This document shows, piece after piece, positions 1 through 12,540 of a DNA stretch of 64,000 nucleotides (the stretch's first letter is position 1; every line of letters starts with the position of its first letter). Origin of the DNA: Clitoria ternatea. Lineage: Eukaryota > Streptophyta > Magnoliopsida > Fabales > Fabaceae. The notes below the pieces were generated by a model. It was not told the origin of the DNA. It did not search any database and worked only from the letters and a program-made list of their open reading frames with translations. The stretch covers positions 88,456,001 to 88,520,000 of the forward strand of contig CM075669.1 of assembly GCA_037962975.1 (NCBI GenBank), read 5' to 3'. Position numbers and translations under genes: made by a program.

Positions 1-2660
1 GTATAAGTGAGCCGCCTTTCGATCTTTCTCATCAATGTAACATTTTGTGACCTTGCCCCAAGGACGACTGGGATAGTTAAAAATTGAAATTTGATCATCC
101 AACCCTGTACATATGGCCACCCCAAGATTGCGGGAAATTCTACTTATTCTAGTTTCTATCTCCATCGGAAAATAGAAAGAAGTAAACGTGGTCATTTCTT
201 CCACTAAGTATGCCTCACAAATTGATGCTTCAATACACGCTTTGTTTGACACTTTGTCCTTTAAAGAGCGTAGGAATCTAGAATAACATAAACATATGTT
301 AAGTTACATAATACTATTATAGTTAAGAAAAAATTGCAACGAAATTAAGTAGTTGTGGCGTTCACCTTTCAAATGGATACATCCAACGGTACTACACTGG
401 GCCACCCACTAAGGCCTCATACGGTAGATGGATAGAGAGATGCTTCATCGAGTCAAAAAAACTTGGTGGGAAAATCTACTCCAACTTACAAATCAAGACC
501 GGGATACTTTCCTCCATCTTTACAAGTTTCTCCTTAGTTAACGAAGTTACCATCAACTCCTTAAAGAAGTGACTCAACTCAACCAGTGGTTTCCAAATAG
601 GTTCCGGTAAGGCATGAAACGGGTACGACAGTAGTTGTTGCATAAACACATGGCAATCATGACTCTTCATGCCAAACACCCTGCCCCCCTTCACGTCGAC
701 ACATCTACTCAAGTTAGAAGCGAATTCGTCAGGCAAGGTCAACCCATTCATCCACACACACAACAATCTGTTGAGGTCTAGTTAATATATAATTCTTATG
801 CAGTTTAAACATTCTTCCATGCCCCACATCCCTCAATTCCAACTTCTTCCTAGAACACCAAATCAGAAGGTCTAGACGACTCTTCTCATTGTCCTTTGTT
901 CTCCCTTTAATGTCCATCACAGTGTCAAAAATATTCATGAAAACATTTTGTTCAGTGTGCATGACATCAATGTTGTGTCTTAACAACAAGTCTTTTCACT
1001 ATGGTAAATCCTATAAGATACTCTGCTTCACCCAGTGGTGTTCCTTCCCATAACCTGCAAACTCCTTAACACTTTTATCCTAGATATACAGAAACTTTTC
1101 GACTCTCTACCAAACGCGTGCACTAGATAACCTACGGGGTGGAGGTTCATTAACAACCTTGTTCTCCTGAAAAGCGGTTTCGTTTCTCCTAAATGGGTGA
1201 TCCAATAGTAGAAACTTTCTATGGCAGTCAAAAAAACTTGTCTTGCCACTAACTAGGAGTGATTCCCCCCGGTATATTCCATGCATACAGGGCAAGCAAG
1301 CTTCCCAGACGTTGACCATCCAGAAAGCATACCATACGCAGGGAAGTCGTTAATGGTCCACATCAAAACAACCCGCATCATGAAATTGTTCTTCAAGGAT
1401 GCATCATAGGTCATCACCACGACATCCGACAATTGTGATAACTCCTCAACCAACGGTTACAAAAACATGTCTATCTTCGCGTTTGGATTTTTGGGTCCTG
1501 GAACCAGTACAGATAGAAACATGACCTCCCTCTTCATACACATATCAGGAGGTAGATTGTATGGAGTCAGTATGACTGGCCAACAAGAGTATGCTCGTTT
1601 GTATTGACCAAACGGGTTGAACCCATCAGTACATAAGCCAAGTCGTACATTGCGTGACTCACCTAAAAAGTCTAGATATAGCTCATCCAAACACTTCCAT
1701 GCTTTCTCGTCGGAATGATGACACAAAAGATCCTCCTGTGTTCGGTTCAGAGCATGCCAACGTATGTGTTTTGTCGTGGACGACGAGGCGTATAAGCATT
1801 GAACACGCGATGTTATGGGGAAGTACCATATTTTATTCTTGGTCGTCCTAGTTACTTTCCCTCTCCTTTTAATGGTTTTGTAATGGTCCACATTACAGTG
1901 TATACATTTTATGACACTCTTGTCTCTAAACTTATTTCTAAACAGTATACACCCGCCAACACAACACTCTATTTTTACACAACCCAACCCCAGGTTTGCC
2001 ACTCTTTTCTTATCATGGTACAGGTTTGATGGCTTTCAATGATTACTAGGCATGGTGGAACCCATCAGATCGACCATTCTATTAAAACACCCTCCTGAAA
2101 AATTATAATCTGCCTTTAGGCTTAAAGTAGCTAGGGAGGTGGATAGTTCAGTGTGACTCTCACACCCTCCCACGATGGAGTCTGAGCCATCGCCAACAAA
2201 TCATAAAATCTCTTCACCTTCAGATTAGGATCCTCCTCTACATTGTCATCCGCATCCCCAGCTTGGTCATCATGATATAGCATACGCCCGGTAGAGGGTC
2301 CAACGTGATTCATCACCATCTATTTGATGTGTTGTACATATCCCTGTTTCCTCCGACCTCGTAGTAAGACAGTTGCACGGTTACGGCCGATTACCTGGGT
2401 AGTAACCCCTCACCATGGTTGTACCAATAGTAGTATCTTTCCATAAAACCTTTCTCACTTAGGTGGCACATGACATCATCTGCCTATTCAAAACTCATGC
2501 ATTTACACTTTGAGCACGAACAACGAATCTTCTCACTCACTTCAAAACTAGGCGTGATCGTCGTAGCGAAGGGAATAAACTCCAACAAACCCATCATAAA
2601 CTCCTCAGTCACTCGCCGACTGCAAACTAGCTAGTTGTACATCCATCACCGATTTACTAG
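1..2660 (-). pseudogene. TNP2-like CACTA transposase, decayed and 3'-truncated by window edge
   Basis: The product would be the transposase that binds and cuts the CACTA ends in the nucleus. Reading right to left: a transposase-associated domain (about 2640-2410, KIRCSCSKCKC and YYWYNHGEG); the transposase core (about 1800-1457, with LCTDGFNPFG, YSCWPVILTPYNLPPDMCMK and VPGPKNP); a continuation near 1319-1107 (FFDCHRKFLLLDHPFRRN); the HNIDVMHTEQNVFMNI block (about 989-940); then a DUF4218-like region (about 766-1, with MKSHDCHVFMQ, LPYEA and YPFER). The frame is broken repeatedly by stops and shifts, so no single ORF survives. Examples are stops beside WMYN at about 2640 and in LPYEALVGGPV near 385. 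Identity is secure from motif order; activity is excluded in this copy. Confidence 0.85.
278..365 (-). other. predicted intron in the CACTA transposase
   Basis: On the minus strand the exon ends GAAAG and is followed by GTGAAC (donor at 365). The next exon begins after TTCTAG (acceptor at 278). Splicing joins MYPFER directly to FLRSLKDKV, matching the expected continuity of the DUF4218-type region, while unspliced reading runs into stops. The 88-bp length is typical of a short plant intron. This is a prediction only. Confidence 0.6.
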
Positions 2661-3347
2661 AACCTCTATTCACGATATCTAACAAGCAGAGTTCTAGTTA
2701 CTTTAATTTAAACATTATGTGACTATCATTCATGAATCACTCTCTATCTCTTTCATGTTATAAGTGGGTAAGGCCCTGTCCCATTCGGGATGAATATGCA
2801 ACCATCCATAACCAATCGATGTTTTTACAGTCTATCTTGTGTCGTTGATGTTCATTTGGAATTTCGGTAGCATTTCGCATTGGTCCCCGAGTACACAGAG
2901 ATACGTGCGGAGTGAAACATCGTACGTAGACATGCACCTGTAGACAATACGAAACACAGTAACCGAAATTCAAAATGGACATCAACAACATAAGATATAG
3001 ACCCCAAAAAACAGAGATAGATTACGCCCTACTAGTTATAAATTTATTCCAAACTATCCAACCGAGACAATTCAAGATCCAACACAACATGGTATATCGG
3101 CTAGTTGTCTTGGATCTTGAATGGGAATCTAATGGGTACACACAGGACTAAACCCTACATTGTTAAAGTTTAATATACTTCTTTATGAACACTAAAACAG
3201 GGAGTCTACTGAAATTTTAGCGGAGTCTCCCCTTTAAACTAGACATTTCCAACTTTTAAAAACGCCCTAAACACATGGAAAAGTTCCCAGTATAGTTGAA
3301 TATATAAGTACGACTTGCATAAACAAATTAAGCAATCAACACCAACT

Positions 3348-3998
3348 TAGTGAGCTCTGCTCTCTACTAACAGACAACAATACACATGCATACATAAAAC
3401 ACATGTTATCAACACACAAGACCAATGCCTAATGAGCTCTGCTCTCCACTAACAGGAAATAGTTCTAATGTAAGATGCTAATCCTCATTGTATTTTAAAT
3501 GATGTAGAATTAGTTCATTGTAATATATCTCTAAATTAGAAACCAAATTTCTGATTTGTTTGTCTTAATAATTCTAATTAAACTAATCATTATTATAAAT
3601 AGTGAGGATTGAAGCATACACTTGTATCAACATGTGGGCATGAGAGCCCTAAAATAGGGAGCCCACCAAAATTTCACCAGTCTCCCCTATAAATTAGACA
3701 TTTCCAAATGTTTTACAACACCCTGTTACACACAGAAGATTTTCCAGTACAGTTCAATATATATGTTATGCATTGTATATAACATTTGGGGAGGTAATCA
3801 CCATAACCTAATGAGCTTTACTCTCTAATAACAAACAACAATAGATATGCATAAAAACATCATATTATCAGCACACAAAACTAATACCTAATGAGCTCTG
3901 CTCTCCACTAACAAACAACAATACACATGCACACTTTTAACATATGTTATCAGCACACATAAGCAATACCTAATGAGCTCTGCTCTCCACTAACAACC
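3348..3998. repeat. five dispersed copies of a GAGCTCTGCTCTCCACTAAC word
   Basis: The word (with small variants) occurs at about 3351, 3433, 3812, 3893 and 3976. It is each time preceded by CTAATG or TTAGTG and followed by an A/C-rich stretch. Spacing is irregular (about 80 to 380 bp). It may be an internal repeat of the CACTA 5' region. Confidence 0.75.
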
Positions 3999-5033
3999 AA
4001 TAATCAACATGCATACACAATCATCATAGGTTACTGATCATGAGAAAATTAGCATAAAGGGATTACCCGAAAAAATGACACAATGATAGAGACGAAGTAG
4101 AGGAGACACAAACAGAGACCATACAGCGTGTAGATCTACATGGCAAACCAAAAAGAGGTTGTCATATTATATTTTTTATTTAGAAAATCAAAATTGAAAA
4201 GGCAAATGATCCTGCCAACTAGTTTACGTTAACTTGTAGTTTTTTATATGAATTTTAAAAAATACAAATCCATTAAATTTGATAAACAAGTTAGATGAAA
4301 TAAGGACTTTAGGAACCAAACATCAACATGATGGTGGAATAGTTCAATCAATGTTACAGAAGATTGGTTTTATAAAAGCTATACAGAATAGAGGGACTAA
4401 TCTGGTTTTAGGAAATATTTTCTAGGTAGTTTATTTTCTTATTAAATTTTATTTTCTAGGTAGTTTATTTTTTGATAAATTAAAAGTGAAATAATTTGTT
4501 TAACTTTTCTAATTAGTTTTGACTTATGAGATTTAATTATGTGACTTCAACAAAATAACAGAGAAGATTACACTCTATTAGTGACTATAGCTATAAAATT
4601 GAAGAATGGGATACTATGCTATTGAAGGCATTGATGCTATTGAAGTAGAAGAGTGGGAGACTATGCTCCACAATTAATTTGTTTTTAACATAGAAGCATA
4701 GTGTGAAAAATTTCAAATAATACATTATACTATTATTTATAGTCCTTTTTATTGGAAATTTAGTTTGTTGAAGGTCTAAATAGGTGCCGAAAGAGTTGTA
4801 GGCTAAGATTGTTGAACTATCTTCGTCTTAACATCAAGAGAAAGAATTTTATAGAGGAAGAAGTGGAAATGATAATCAAACTCCATATGAAATTACAAGA
4901 TTACTAGTTGCTACAATATTTTCAGGTGGCCATTGATTAAAAGAGGATAGGATAAGTGACACTGGACTAAAAGAAAACAAGATTATTCTGCTTAACCATA
5001 CCTCTCTACTGAATGGTCTATAAACATTAACTA

Positions 5034-5520
5034 TTACCAATATGTTTCTCCTATAAATCAGTAAATAAGAAGTCCCATAATTTCAAATTATCAAACATAC
5101 ACATAGTAACAAGATAGCCACAAACTAAACAAAAATACAAAGCTTCCAACTTTAGAGCTCCATAAAAGAAAAATATTAAAAATTAACTAATACCAATATG
5201 TTTCTCCTATAAATCAGCAAACAAGAAGTCTTATAATTTTAAATTATCAAGCACACACATATCAACAAGACAGCCATAAACTAAACAAAAATACAAAGCT
5301 TCCAATTTAGAGCTCCACAGAAGAAAAATATTGAACATTAAGCATCCAAACACTCTATATGTAATATGTTTCTCCTATAAATCAGCAAATAAGAAGTCCC
5401 ATAATTTCAAATTATCAAACTAATGATCAACAAAACAACCATAAACTTAACAAAAATACAATGCTTCCAACTTTAGAGCTCCATAGAAGAAAAATATTAA
5501 ACATTAAGCATCGAAACACT
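5034..5520. repeat. three-copy tandem repeat, about 155-170 bp unit
   Basis: The phrase TATGTTTCTCCTATAAATCAG starts near 5041, 5197 and 5365. It is followed each time by similar AAGAAGTC..ATAATTT..AAATTATCAA and ACAAAAATACAA..GCTTCCAA stretches. Periods are about 156 and 168 bp. Copies differ by scattered substitutions and small indels. Confidence 0.85.
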
Positions 5521-7288
5521 CCATATATAGACTAACAAAGTAAAACATTAAGAAATTATATTGTAATCCTTAAACTTTGAAGGGGTCATTAGGTAGGAGT
5601 GACAAACTAAAATAGTATTTAATCATAGATGAAACAACTGAACTATGCTTATAATCATCTTATGACTCACCTATTACATATTACATATACATATACAAGA
5701 CATAACACATTCACAATGAGTTCATTAAACAATGAAACATAATGAAAATTGAACCATACCTCTCTACTGAATGGTCTATAAACATTTACTAAATAGGGAG
5801 ACAAACACTAACAAACTTATCAAAATAAAACAATCAAAAGAAACTTGATCAGGATCTGACAAGGGTCCAATAAAAAAAAGGATATTGAAATTCTAGTATA
5901 AGAAATTAATACATAACTGAGTATAAAGATAATCATCTCAAACAAATTAGCATTTTGAAAGACATACAAAAGAGAAAAGCATGCATTAACTTGTCTTCCT
6001 AAACTTTAGCCTTTCAAGTTATGCAGTGATAAAGAAGTAGACAAATTAAAATTTGTTGAAATTCACCATCTTAGATTTTGTATGCTCTACATAATAAATC
6101 AATTATTGAAGCTTCAACCTTCTTTTGTTGAGCAGGCCAAGCATACTGAACTTCCAAATAAAATATGTGCAATTCTATTATGAGTGAACCTGAAATCATT
6201 TTGTCTGGTTTTTGTTTGAAACTTCAATTTAAATTAGTTGTTCTACAAGGTTCCAAATACTAACTATCATTTCCTGTTGCATTACATAACCTAGTAATTT
6301 TATATATTGGTTTCCATTTTCAATAGTCAAATTTTAGCTCCAAAAAGTAACCACAGAAATTCCATGCAAAATTAAGAAAATGTCTGATATGGCAAAATTG
6401 AAATAAAACATGTATCTTCTAAGCATAAAATCTTAGATATAAAACATCAAGCAGTACCTTTTAGAGTTGAGAATTATAATCAGATCCCTAGTCTTGCTAT
6501 TCTGATTTTGTTTTAGTTGTATCCAAAAAACCATGTTTTAATTTAGAAGGATTTGTATGGCTTCTAAGGTTGCTTTAGTTAGATTTTCACATTAATAGGA
6601 TACTAGATCACTTGTGCAGAGAAAATAATTAAATATATTTAATTATGAATCCAACTAGGTGTGTTTTCAAATCAAGAGGGTAGATTTTTTTAAGATTATA
6701 TCATTCATATAAGATAATCAGGTTCAAGTTGAGATATGAAAACTAACTATTTAGGAGGTCTTAAGGAATTAAAATCATTTGAACCAATCTGTTTTAACAT
6801 GACAGAAGTATAACATACAACAATAAACAAATAATGTGGTGTGTGATTGATGAGTGAAGTAAGCATGAAAGGAGTCCCTTGTCTATTTGTAACATCCACA
6901 ATGAGTCTATTAAACAATGAAACATGCTGGAATTCTAAAACAAAACCAGATAAACTACACAAATTGATGCACAATAACATCAAACTGAGGTACATTACCT
7001 AGGGGTCCGACCTGCGAGTGCTGCAGTAGCTTGAGGTGACGGATGACAGCAAGGCAAACAGCACTGCGGGAGTAGCCCTGTCAACGTCCTCGAAGAAAAA
7101 GATAACATAGGAAATGGAGCCCATAGAGCCCACGGTGAGCGGCAAACAGAACAACGAACGATGATACTGCTTACAGAGGGAGGTACAACGGGGAGGAGAA
7201 GCAGAGGCAAAAGAGTGTTTAGGGCTCGTGGAAGTGGCAAAGGGGAAAGGTTGAAGTTGAATAAGTTATAAGATTTAGCGATGGCCAA

Positions 7289-7847
7289 ACACCGTCACTA
7301 CACCCGTGACTATTTTAAGTAAACACTTGACACGTGGAAGCTTTAGTAACTGCACCAGCTAGCCGTCGATACCTTTTACAAACTAGTGATGACATACTCC
7401 GTCGCTAGATTTGAAATCCCTTCAACTGTTTTGGTTTTACCTCCAAGTTTTCAGATTAACGACAGACAAAATGGTCACTACATCACGTTGCTGTAGTGAT
7501 GCCCAGAGATCCGTCGCTAAAATTCATTTGAAATCCCTCAACCCAACGTCTTTGAAGTAGCAACAAAGTATAGACGGTAAGACTTTGTCGCTGATGTATA
7601 CAATTATAGCAACCACTTTTAAATGTCGTCGCTATGGTCACTATAGCAATGGGTCACTGCCCGTGGCTACCGTTTTGTGCCAACAAACCATGGAGGGTAA
7701 CAAAAAATGGAGGTAAGTGAAAAGTAGTCACTAATTTTTCTTTTAAAGGTCTCTTTGGGTGTTGTCGTCGCTAAGACGGCCGCTAAATAGCGACGGATGA
7801 TGTCGATTGCTGAATGGTTGTAGCTATGAATGCTTTTTCTAGTAGTA
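7289..7847. repeat. CACTA subterminal repeat zone and terminus
   Basis: Short words of the CCGTCGCTA / TAGCGACGG type recur in both orientations (for example near 7289, 7362, 7400, 7510, 7628, 7770 and 7790), and the zone is GC-richer than its surroundings. CACTA transposases bind arrays of short subterminal motifs, and these are the candidates. The last 16 bases (7832-7847) are the terminal inverted repeat, reading TACTACTAGAAAAAGC on the minus strand. Confidence 0.75.
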
Positions 7848-10800
7848 GGAGAAGTTTTAAGTGGCGGGTTAAAACTTAAAAGAAAAACCCCATTCTTCTT
7901 CTTATTATTCACGTTGCTTTTCATTCTCAAAGGAAACACAAATTGCTCTTCTTTTTTCTCATTTCCTCATTCCCATTCACTTCATCTTCTTTCACTCTCT
8001 AAAACCTAGAAAAGGTTGCATGCTCTCCCTTTCATTTTTCATTTTCTCCACTATGCAAGAAGGAGATGGTGGTGGCTTAAAGTTCTCCCCTCATTCCTCC
8101 AAATTTTGTGCTCTCTCTCTCCTTTTCTTGGTACCCATTCTCTTTTCTTGGCTTGATGTAAGTTCCTCACCATTTTTAATGAACTAAAGCCTTGGGTTAT
8201 GGGTTGTATTGGTTAGGAAAGTGTTTAGATGCATGTGGGTTATTGTGGGAGCCATTAAATATGCAAACTGTAAGGTGGGGTGAAATAAATATGAGCTTTT
8301 ATAAGCATATATAAGGGTACACAAAATTGCCATAGTAGATGGTAGAAATCATATGCATTTATGATGGTTGTTGGGTTTTTGATAAAACCCTAACCTTTGA
8401 TTTTGGGGAAAATATAGAATGTAAATGGAATATACATTTAATGATATTGGGAAATATTATTAATGAAGAGTGATAACCACTGATGATGGTTAGAGATCAT
8501 TAATGAGGAGTGAAAACCATTAATAATGGTAGATGGTTAATAATAGTGGTTAAACCCAATAATGAGAAAACCCACTAAGGATGTTGGGTGAAAAAAATTG
8601 ACATGTATAGGTAACTTAAATTACTATGTTATTGCCTCTTTAAATATAATGAGCTTTGGTTGGGGGAAAGAATTCCTGAAACCTAAGGAAATAAGGAAAT
8701 GAAAGCTATTACAAGTTGCAATATGTATATGCATTAATTGTATGCAAGAAATTAAAAATGATGTTGAATGAGTCATTGATGTGGTCCTATAATTATATAA
8801 TATAGGGTTTGATAACTCTAACAGTACGGTACCATCTAACCTAAAAGAGTACTTCTCTTGAGGTAGGATGATTGAATTTTAGGTTGATAATGTATATATG
8901 TCAATGCATATTTGCATGTTGCTCCTTGTATGGATGTACTACCTCTATGTGCGCTATCGACTAAGATTGATTCCAAAATTGATGGTTGAATTTGAATTGA
9001 CACGTTTGGTATGGGCATGAATTTAGAATGTGATTGTTAGCATGCTCCTTGACGCCCATGTGTGGGTTAATATTAATATAAATCCTTAGCCATTATGTTA
9101 TGGATGATATGCCTTGGATGACTTATGATTGGTTAAACACCACTAACTATAATGTTAAGTGTAAATTATACCCCTATGTGAGAGGGTGAGGAATTCTTAT
9201 GAAGCCAAGGCTAACATGTGCATTGTTGCATTCATGACATACATGGCATATCATATTATATGTGGTTGGGATCAGACGAATTATCGAAACAAAGAGGTCT
9301 TGCGGGACAATGAAGGGAGTACCCTTGCATGGGGGAAAGCAATATGTGAACGAATGAATATGGTTGTGATCACAAGTGTATTGAAATGATAAAGGTCTTG
9401 TGGGACTATGAGAAAAAGGAACTTGTGGGGGGACCTGTATTTGAATGCTCCTCAGTGGTTGCGATCACTTGATATATGGAAAAGATACAGATCTTAAGGG
9501 ATCATGTGAAAAGCACCCTTGCGGGGGATAAAGGCTTAAGCAACTATGCGTGGTCGTAATTATTGAAAAAACCATGTACGTATGGGTTATGAGAAAATGT
9601 TTCAAAATGGATCCATTGTATATGCATTATACAGTATGAGAAAAAGTTTATGTAGACTCTTCTTGTATATTTCTTTTGGAAAGGGTTGTAAATGGCATTA
9701 TTTTATATAGCCATGGTATAGCTTGATTGCTACATTGATACAATGATAGGGAATATTGATGACTTGAAATCCTAGGATGATAGTGGATATGCTAGGATCA
9801 TGGGAAGTGAACTTGTGATATTTTTGTATCACCATATAAAGGATAAACGTTGATTTTAATGGATATGATCTTGATGACGCTTGTTGCATACATATGCATG
9901 GTTGTGTTGTTGAAATATATTTATATCGAGAAGTGGATAGGCCATATTCCTAATTAATGATTAGAGCCTCATACAGGGGTTGCCTACAACTCACATTGGT
10001 CATATGTGACTTTAGTGCAAGGTTGGTTGTGGCTAAATAGGCCTATGTTGTAGAATAGCATGCTTGGTTGTGATAAAAGTGCCTGAAAAACACCATTTGT
10101 GCAATTGATTAATTAGAATTGGAATTAAGTTGTGTGGCCTATTGGACCAAGTCTCAAATGCATGTTTTGATGTATGCCAAGTGTTAATTTAGATCAAATA
10201 TGCATGAAATAGGTTTTGGCATGTCATGTTGCATGGAACTTCCAAGTTTTTGTGCATTTACTATTAAACTCACTCAAGCGAGATGATTCTCGCTCAAGCG
10301 AGATTCTCATGCATCAAATGTATAAGTTCTGGTTGAATTTTGCTCAAGAGAGCTTAGCTTCGCTAGAGCGTGTGCCAGAGGAATTGATTCTGAGGAAATC
10401 TCACTTAGGCGAGTATGGCTCGCTCAAGCGAGTATGTATGGAAATTGATTTTGGATGTCTTTTGCTTAAGCGGATAAAGACCCGCTCAAGCGACTTTACA
10501 TGGAAATGATTCTGGATGTTTTTCGACCAGGAGAGGATGGCTCACTTAAGCGAAATAACTTAGAATTAGATACTGGACAATTTTTGCTCAAGCGAGTGTG
10601 GCTTGCTCGAGCGAGTTTGTTGGACCTGATTGTATGTTGTTGTTCGCCCAGGAGAATTAAATTCACCCAAGCGAATTTATATGGTTCCGCTTAAGCGAAT
10701 TAGGATTCGCTTAAGCGAATTGCCCAGAATTTCAGTTCATTGCTTCTTTCTTCATTTTTAGGTCTTTCCTCATATCTTCATATATGGGACTAAGTACATG

Positions 10801-11040
10801 GCTGGTATACACATTTTTATTCTGTATTCGACTCCACTATCTTATATACCCTTTGGGGTGAATATTTTATTGATTCAGTTTATGAATTCTTTAATCTCAG
10901 TCTTTGATTTTTTAGAGGTTCGAGTCTTTGGTTAATAGATGGACAGTCAAATTTTAAAACGCAAAAAATCTACTCATAAATTATTAATTTAATTACGATG
11001 ATTATTTCATGATTCGTGCCTAGAGAATCGGGGTTTGACA
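7848..11040 (+). repeat. 5' LTR of element A (3' portion)
   Basis: About 3.2 kb of non-coding sequence ends in GGGTTTGACA just before a PBS. The TGTGACATCC start seen in the 3' LTR (34892) is absent here, so the LTR start has been displaced, most simply by the CACTA element. It contains a pyrimidine-rich stretch with CTCTCTAAAACCTAG (about 7880-8160) that resembles a transcribed leader, and degenerate repeats near 8460-8560 (TTAATGATGG-like) and 9290-9560 (GGTCTTGYGGGA / ACCCTTGCGGGGG-like). A palindrome array is listed separately. Open frames here carry no domains. Confidence 0.7.
10270..10735. repeat. CGCTCAAGCGAG / CGCTTAAGCG palindrome array in the A LTR
   Basis: More than a dozen variants of CGCTCAAGCGAG or CGCTTAAGCGAA occur in about 465 bp, mostly in close pairs separated by 8-20 bp. 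Clear cases lie at about 10276, 10290, 10410, 10422, 10465, 10483, 10588, 10606, 10688 and 10706. Each is a near-perfect inverted repeat. Confidence 0.85.
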
Positions 11041-11044
11041 AAGT

Positions 11045-11056
11045 TGGTATTACAGC
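11045..11056 (+). other. primer binding site of element A
   Basis: TGGTATTACAGC begins 5 bp after the LTR end. It differs at two bases from TGGTATCAGAGC, the usual complement of the 3' end of initiator tRNA-Met in plant chromoviruses. Confidence 0.8.
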
Positions 11057-11386
11057 ATAACATACTTTTTATGAATCATTATCATTGTTGCTTGATTTAT
11101 ATGAATTGATTGTGATTGATACTTTATCTACATAAGTCTGACCAAGCTTTCTTCATATTATTCTCTCTCAATGATAAATTCTTGTGATTATATGAATAAT
11201 CATGACATGATAATACGATAACATGCTTTTGATTGGTATTGATACAAGTTGATTGATGTTGGGCTCCATGATGGAGAACCAAGGCATATTTATGAGCTGG
11301 GATGTTATAGTATAAGGCTATAGACATGTCTATGGATTGATTTACTGATAATAATTGAATTAAATACCATGATTATAGATCTTGTA
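11057..11386. other. untranslated leader of element A
   Basis: AT-rich spacer between the PBS and the likely gag ATG (11387). I see no further feature in it. Confidence 0.6.
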
Positions 11387-12540
11387 ATGGCTCGTCATCA
11401 CCAAGATAATGATGACATCATAGCTTGTGCTTTGAACCGTTTTGCTGACCTTCTTGAGTCATAAAACTGAGATAGACAAGGTGCGGAAAAGTAAGCTACT
11501 CCTATTGCTCAAGGCGCTCAAGGTCTTGACAAATTCTTGAAGCAGAAAACCACTAAGTTCCATGGTAGATTTAGGCCTGAACAAGTCTATGTTTGGATCC
11601 GGGATATCGAGAGGATCTTTGATAGCTTTGAATGCTCAGAACTCCAGCAAGTAGAGTACGTTGTTTTCATGATGAGAGATAAAGTTGAGACTTGATAGAG
11701 ACTCACCAAGAGTAGAATGATCACTGCTGCTATTCCTTTGATTTGGGAGAATTTTAAATTGGAACTTGTGAGGAAATATGTGCCAAAAAGTTACAAGAGC
11801 AAGAAGGAGCTTGAGTTCATGGAACTTAAGCAAGGCACCCTGATTATGGAAGAGTATGCTTCCAAATTTGAGGAAATGTGCAAATTTTATCCTCCTTACC
11901 AGCAAAAGGGAACTGAAGCCTCTAAATATGTAAAGTTTGAGAACGGTTTACGACCTAATATTCAGAGGGATATGTTATCAAGAGATCCAAAGCTTCACGG
12001 TACTTGTTAATAAGTGTCGCATCTATGAGGAACATGCTCTACCTCATCTTTCTAAATTTGACTTCAATTTGAAGGATCAATCTTTTAGTTTCAAGAAGTA
12101 TGGGAATTTTTGGAAGGGACGTTTCTAATGGGGTGCTCACTCTAATGCCCAACGTAGGGGGTGGCCATGGTAACACTTTTGGTCGGGGCAATGCGAATGC
12201 CAATGGACCAAATACAATCAGTGTAGTGGACCTCATTTTGCTCGTGAATATGTACATTAGAATGATGTTATTTTTTTCAATTGTGATCAAGTGGGACATA
12301 TTCATCCTGCATGTCCTTTTCTTGTAAGGCGAGCTCCTGTGGAAGCCAATGCTCCTACTCATGCTAACACCCTCACTCATATGAATCGCGGAGGTCACAG
12401 TGGTGGTCGAGGATACGGTAATGGGCATAATGACAGTCAAAATGTTGGCCGTGATGGACATAATGGTGGAGGACATGGTAATAGCTGAGGCAGCGGCAAT
12501 GGTGCCCGTAATGGTGATGGAAATGGTGGGAATCACTAAC
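11387..12540 (+). pseudogene. element A gag (capsid/nucleocapsid), decayed
   Basis: The start at 11387 gives MARHHQDNDDIIACALNRF. Recognisable retrotransposon gag core follows: YVWIRDIERIFDSFECSE, then WENFKLELVRKYVPKSY and EEYASKFEEMCKFYPPY, which pack the viral-type RNA. In-frame stops occur after LLES (about 11462), after VET (two adjacent stops, about 11692-11697) and elsewhere. A frameshift near 11985 moves the C-terminal part to another frame (LVNKCRIYEEHALPHL). The zinc knuckle near 12270-12315 reads FNCDQVGHIHPACP, with Phe where the first Cys is expected. The Gly/His/Asn-rich stretch at 12380-12530 is the usual low-complexity tail. Comparison with gag of element C supports the call. 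Confidence 0.8.

Larger units (their letters stand above)
2661..7288. other. AT-rich non-coding interior of the CACTA element
   Basis: About 4.6 kb without a credible gene lies between the transposase start and the subterminal repeats. It contains the two repeat arrays listed separately, and a short repeated sentence (CATACCTCTCTACTGAATGG) at about 4998 and 5755. Open frames at 2758-2991 and 6747-7288 on the minus strand have no recognisable domain. The 6995-7288 frame is Leu/Pro-rich low complexity, and I do not call it a gene. Confidence 0.6.
1..7847 (-). mobile_element. CACTA (En/Spm-type) DNA transposon, 5' part
   Basis: This is a class II transposon read on the minus strand, with its 5' end at 7847 and its 3' end beyond the window start. 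Three things support the call. A TNP2-type transposase is encoded in 1-2660. A GC-richer subterminal zone (7289-7847) is full of short CCGTCGCTA/TAGCGACGG words. The terminal sequence reads (minus strand) TACTACTAGAAAAAGC, one base from a canonical CACTACTAGAAAA terminus. The first base is T instead of C, so this end is probably mutated. The long AT-rich stretch between transposase and terminus is usual for this superfamily. The element abuts sequence that looks like the 5' LTR of element A. A 3-bp target duplication cannot be tested because the other end is missing. Confidence 0.85.

Noticed and set aside
6995..7288. Leu/Pro-rich minus-strand frame near the CACTA end, which could be a first exon or a signal-peptide protein.
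   Set aside because: Low-complexity composition next to the subterminal repeats, no domain, no splice link to the transposase that I could support.
10216..10694. Two plus-strand frames of 97 and 64 codons in the A LTR.
   Set aside because: They run through the CGCTCAAGCGAG palindrome array and show repeat-derived residues, not a protein family.
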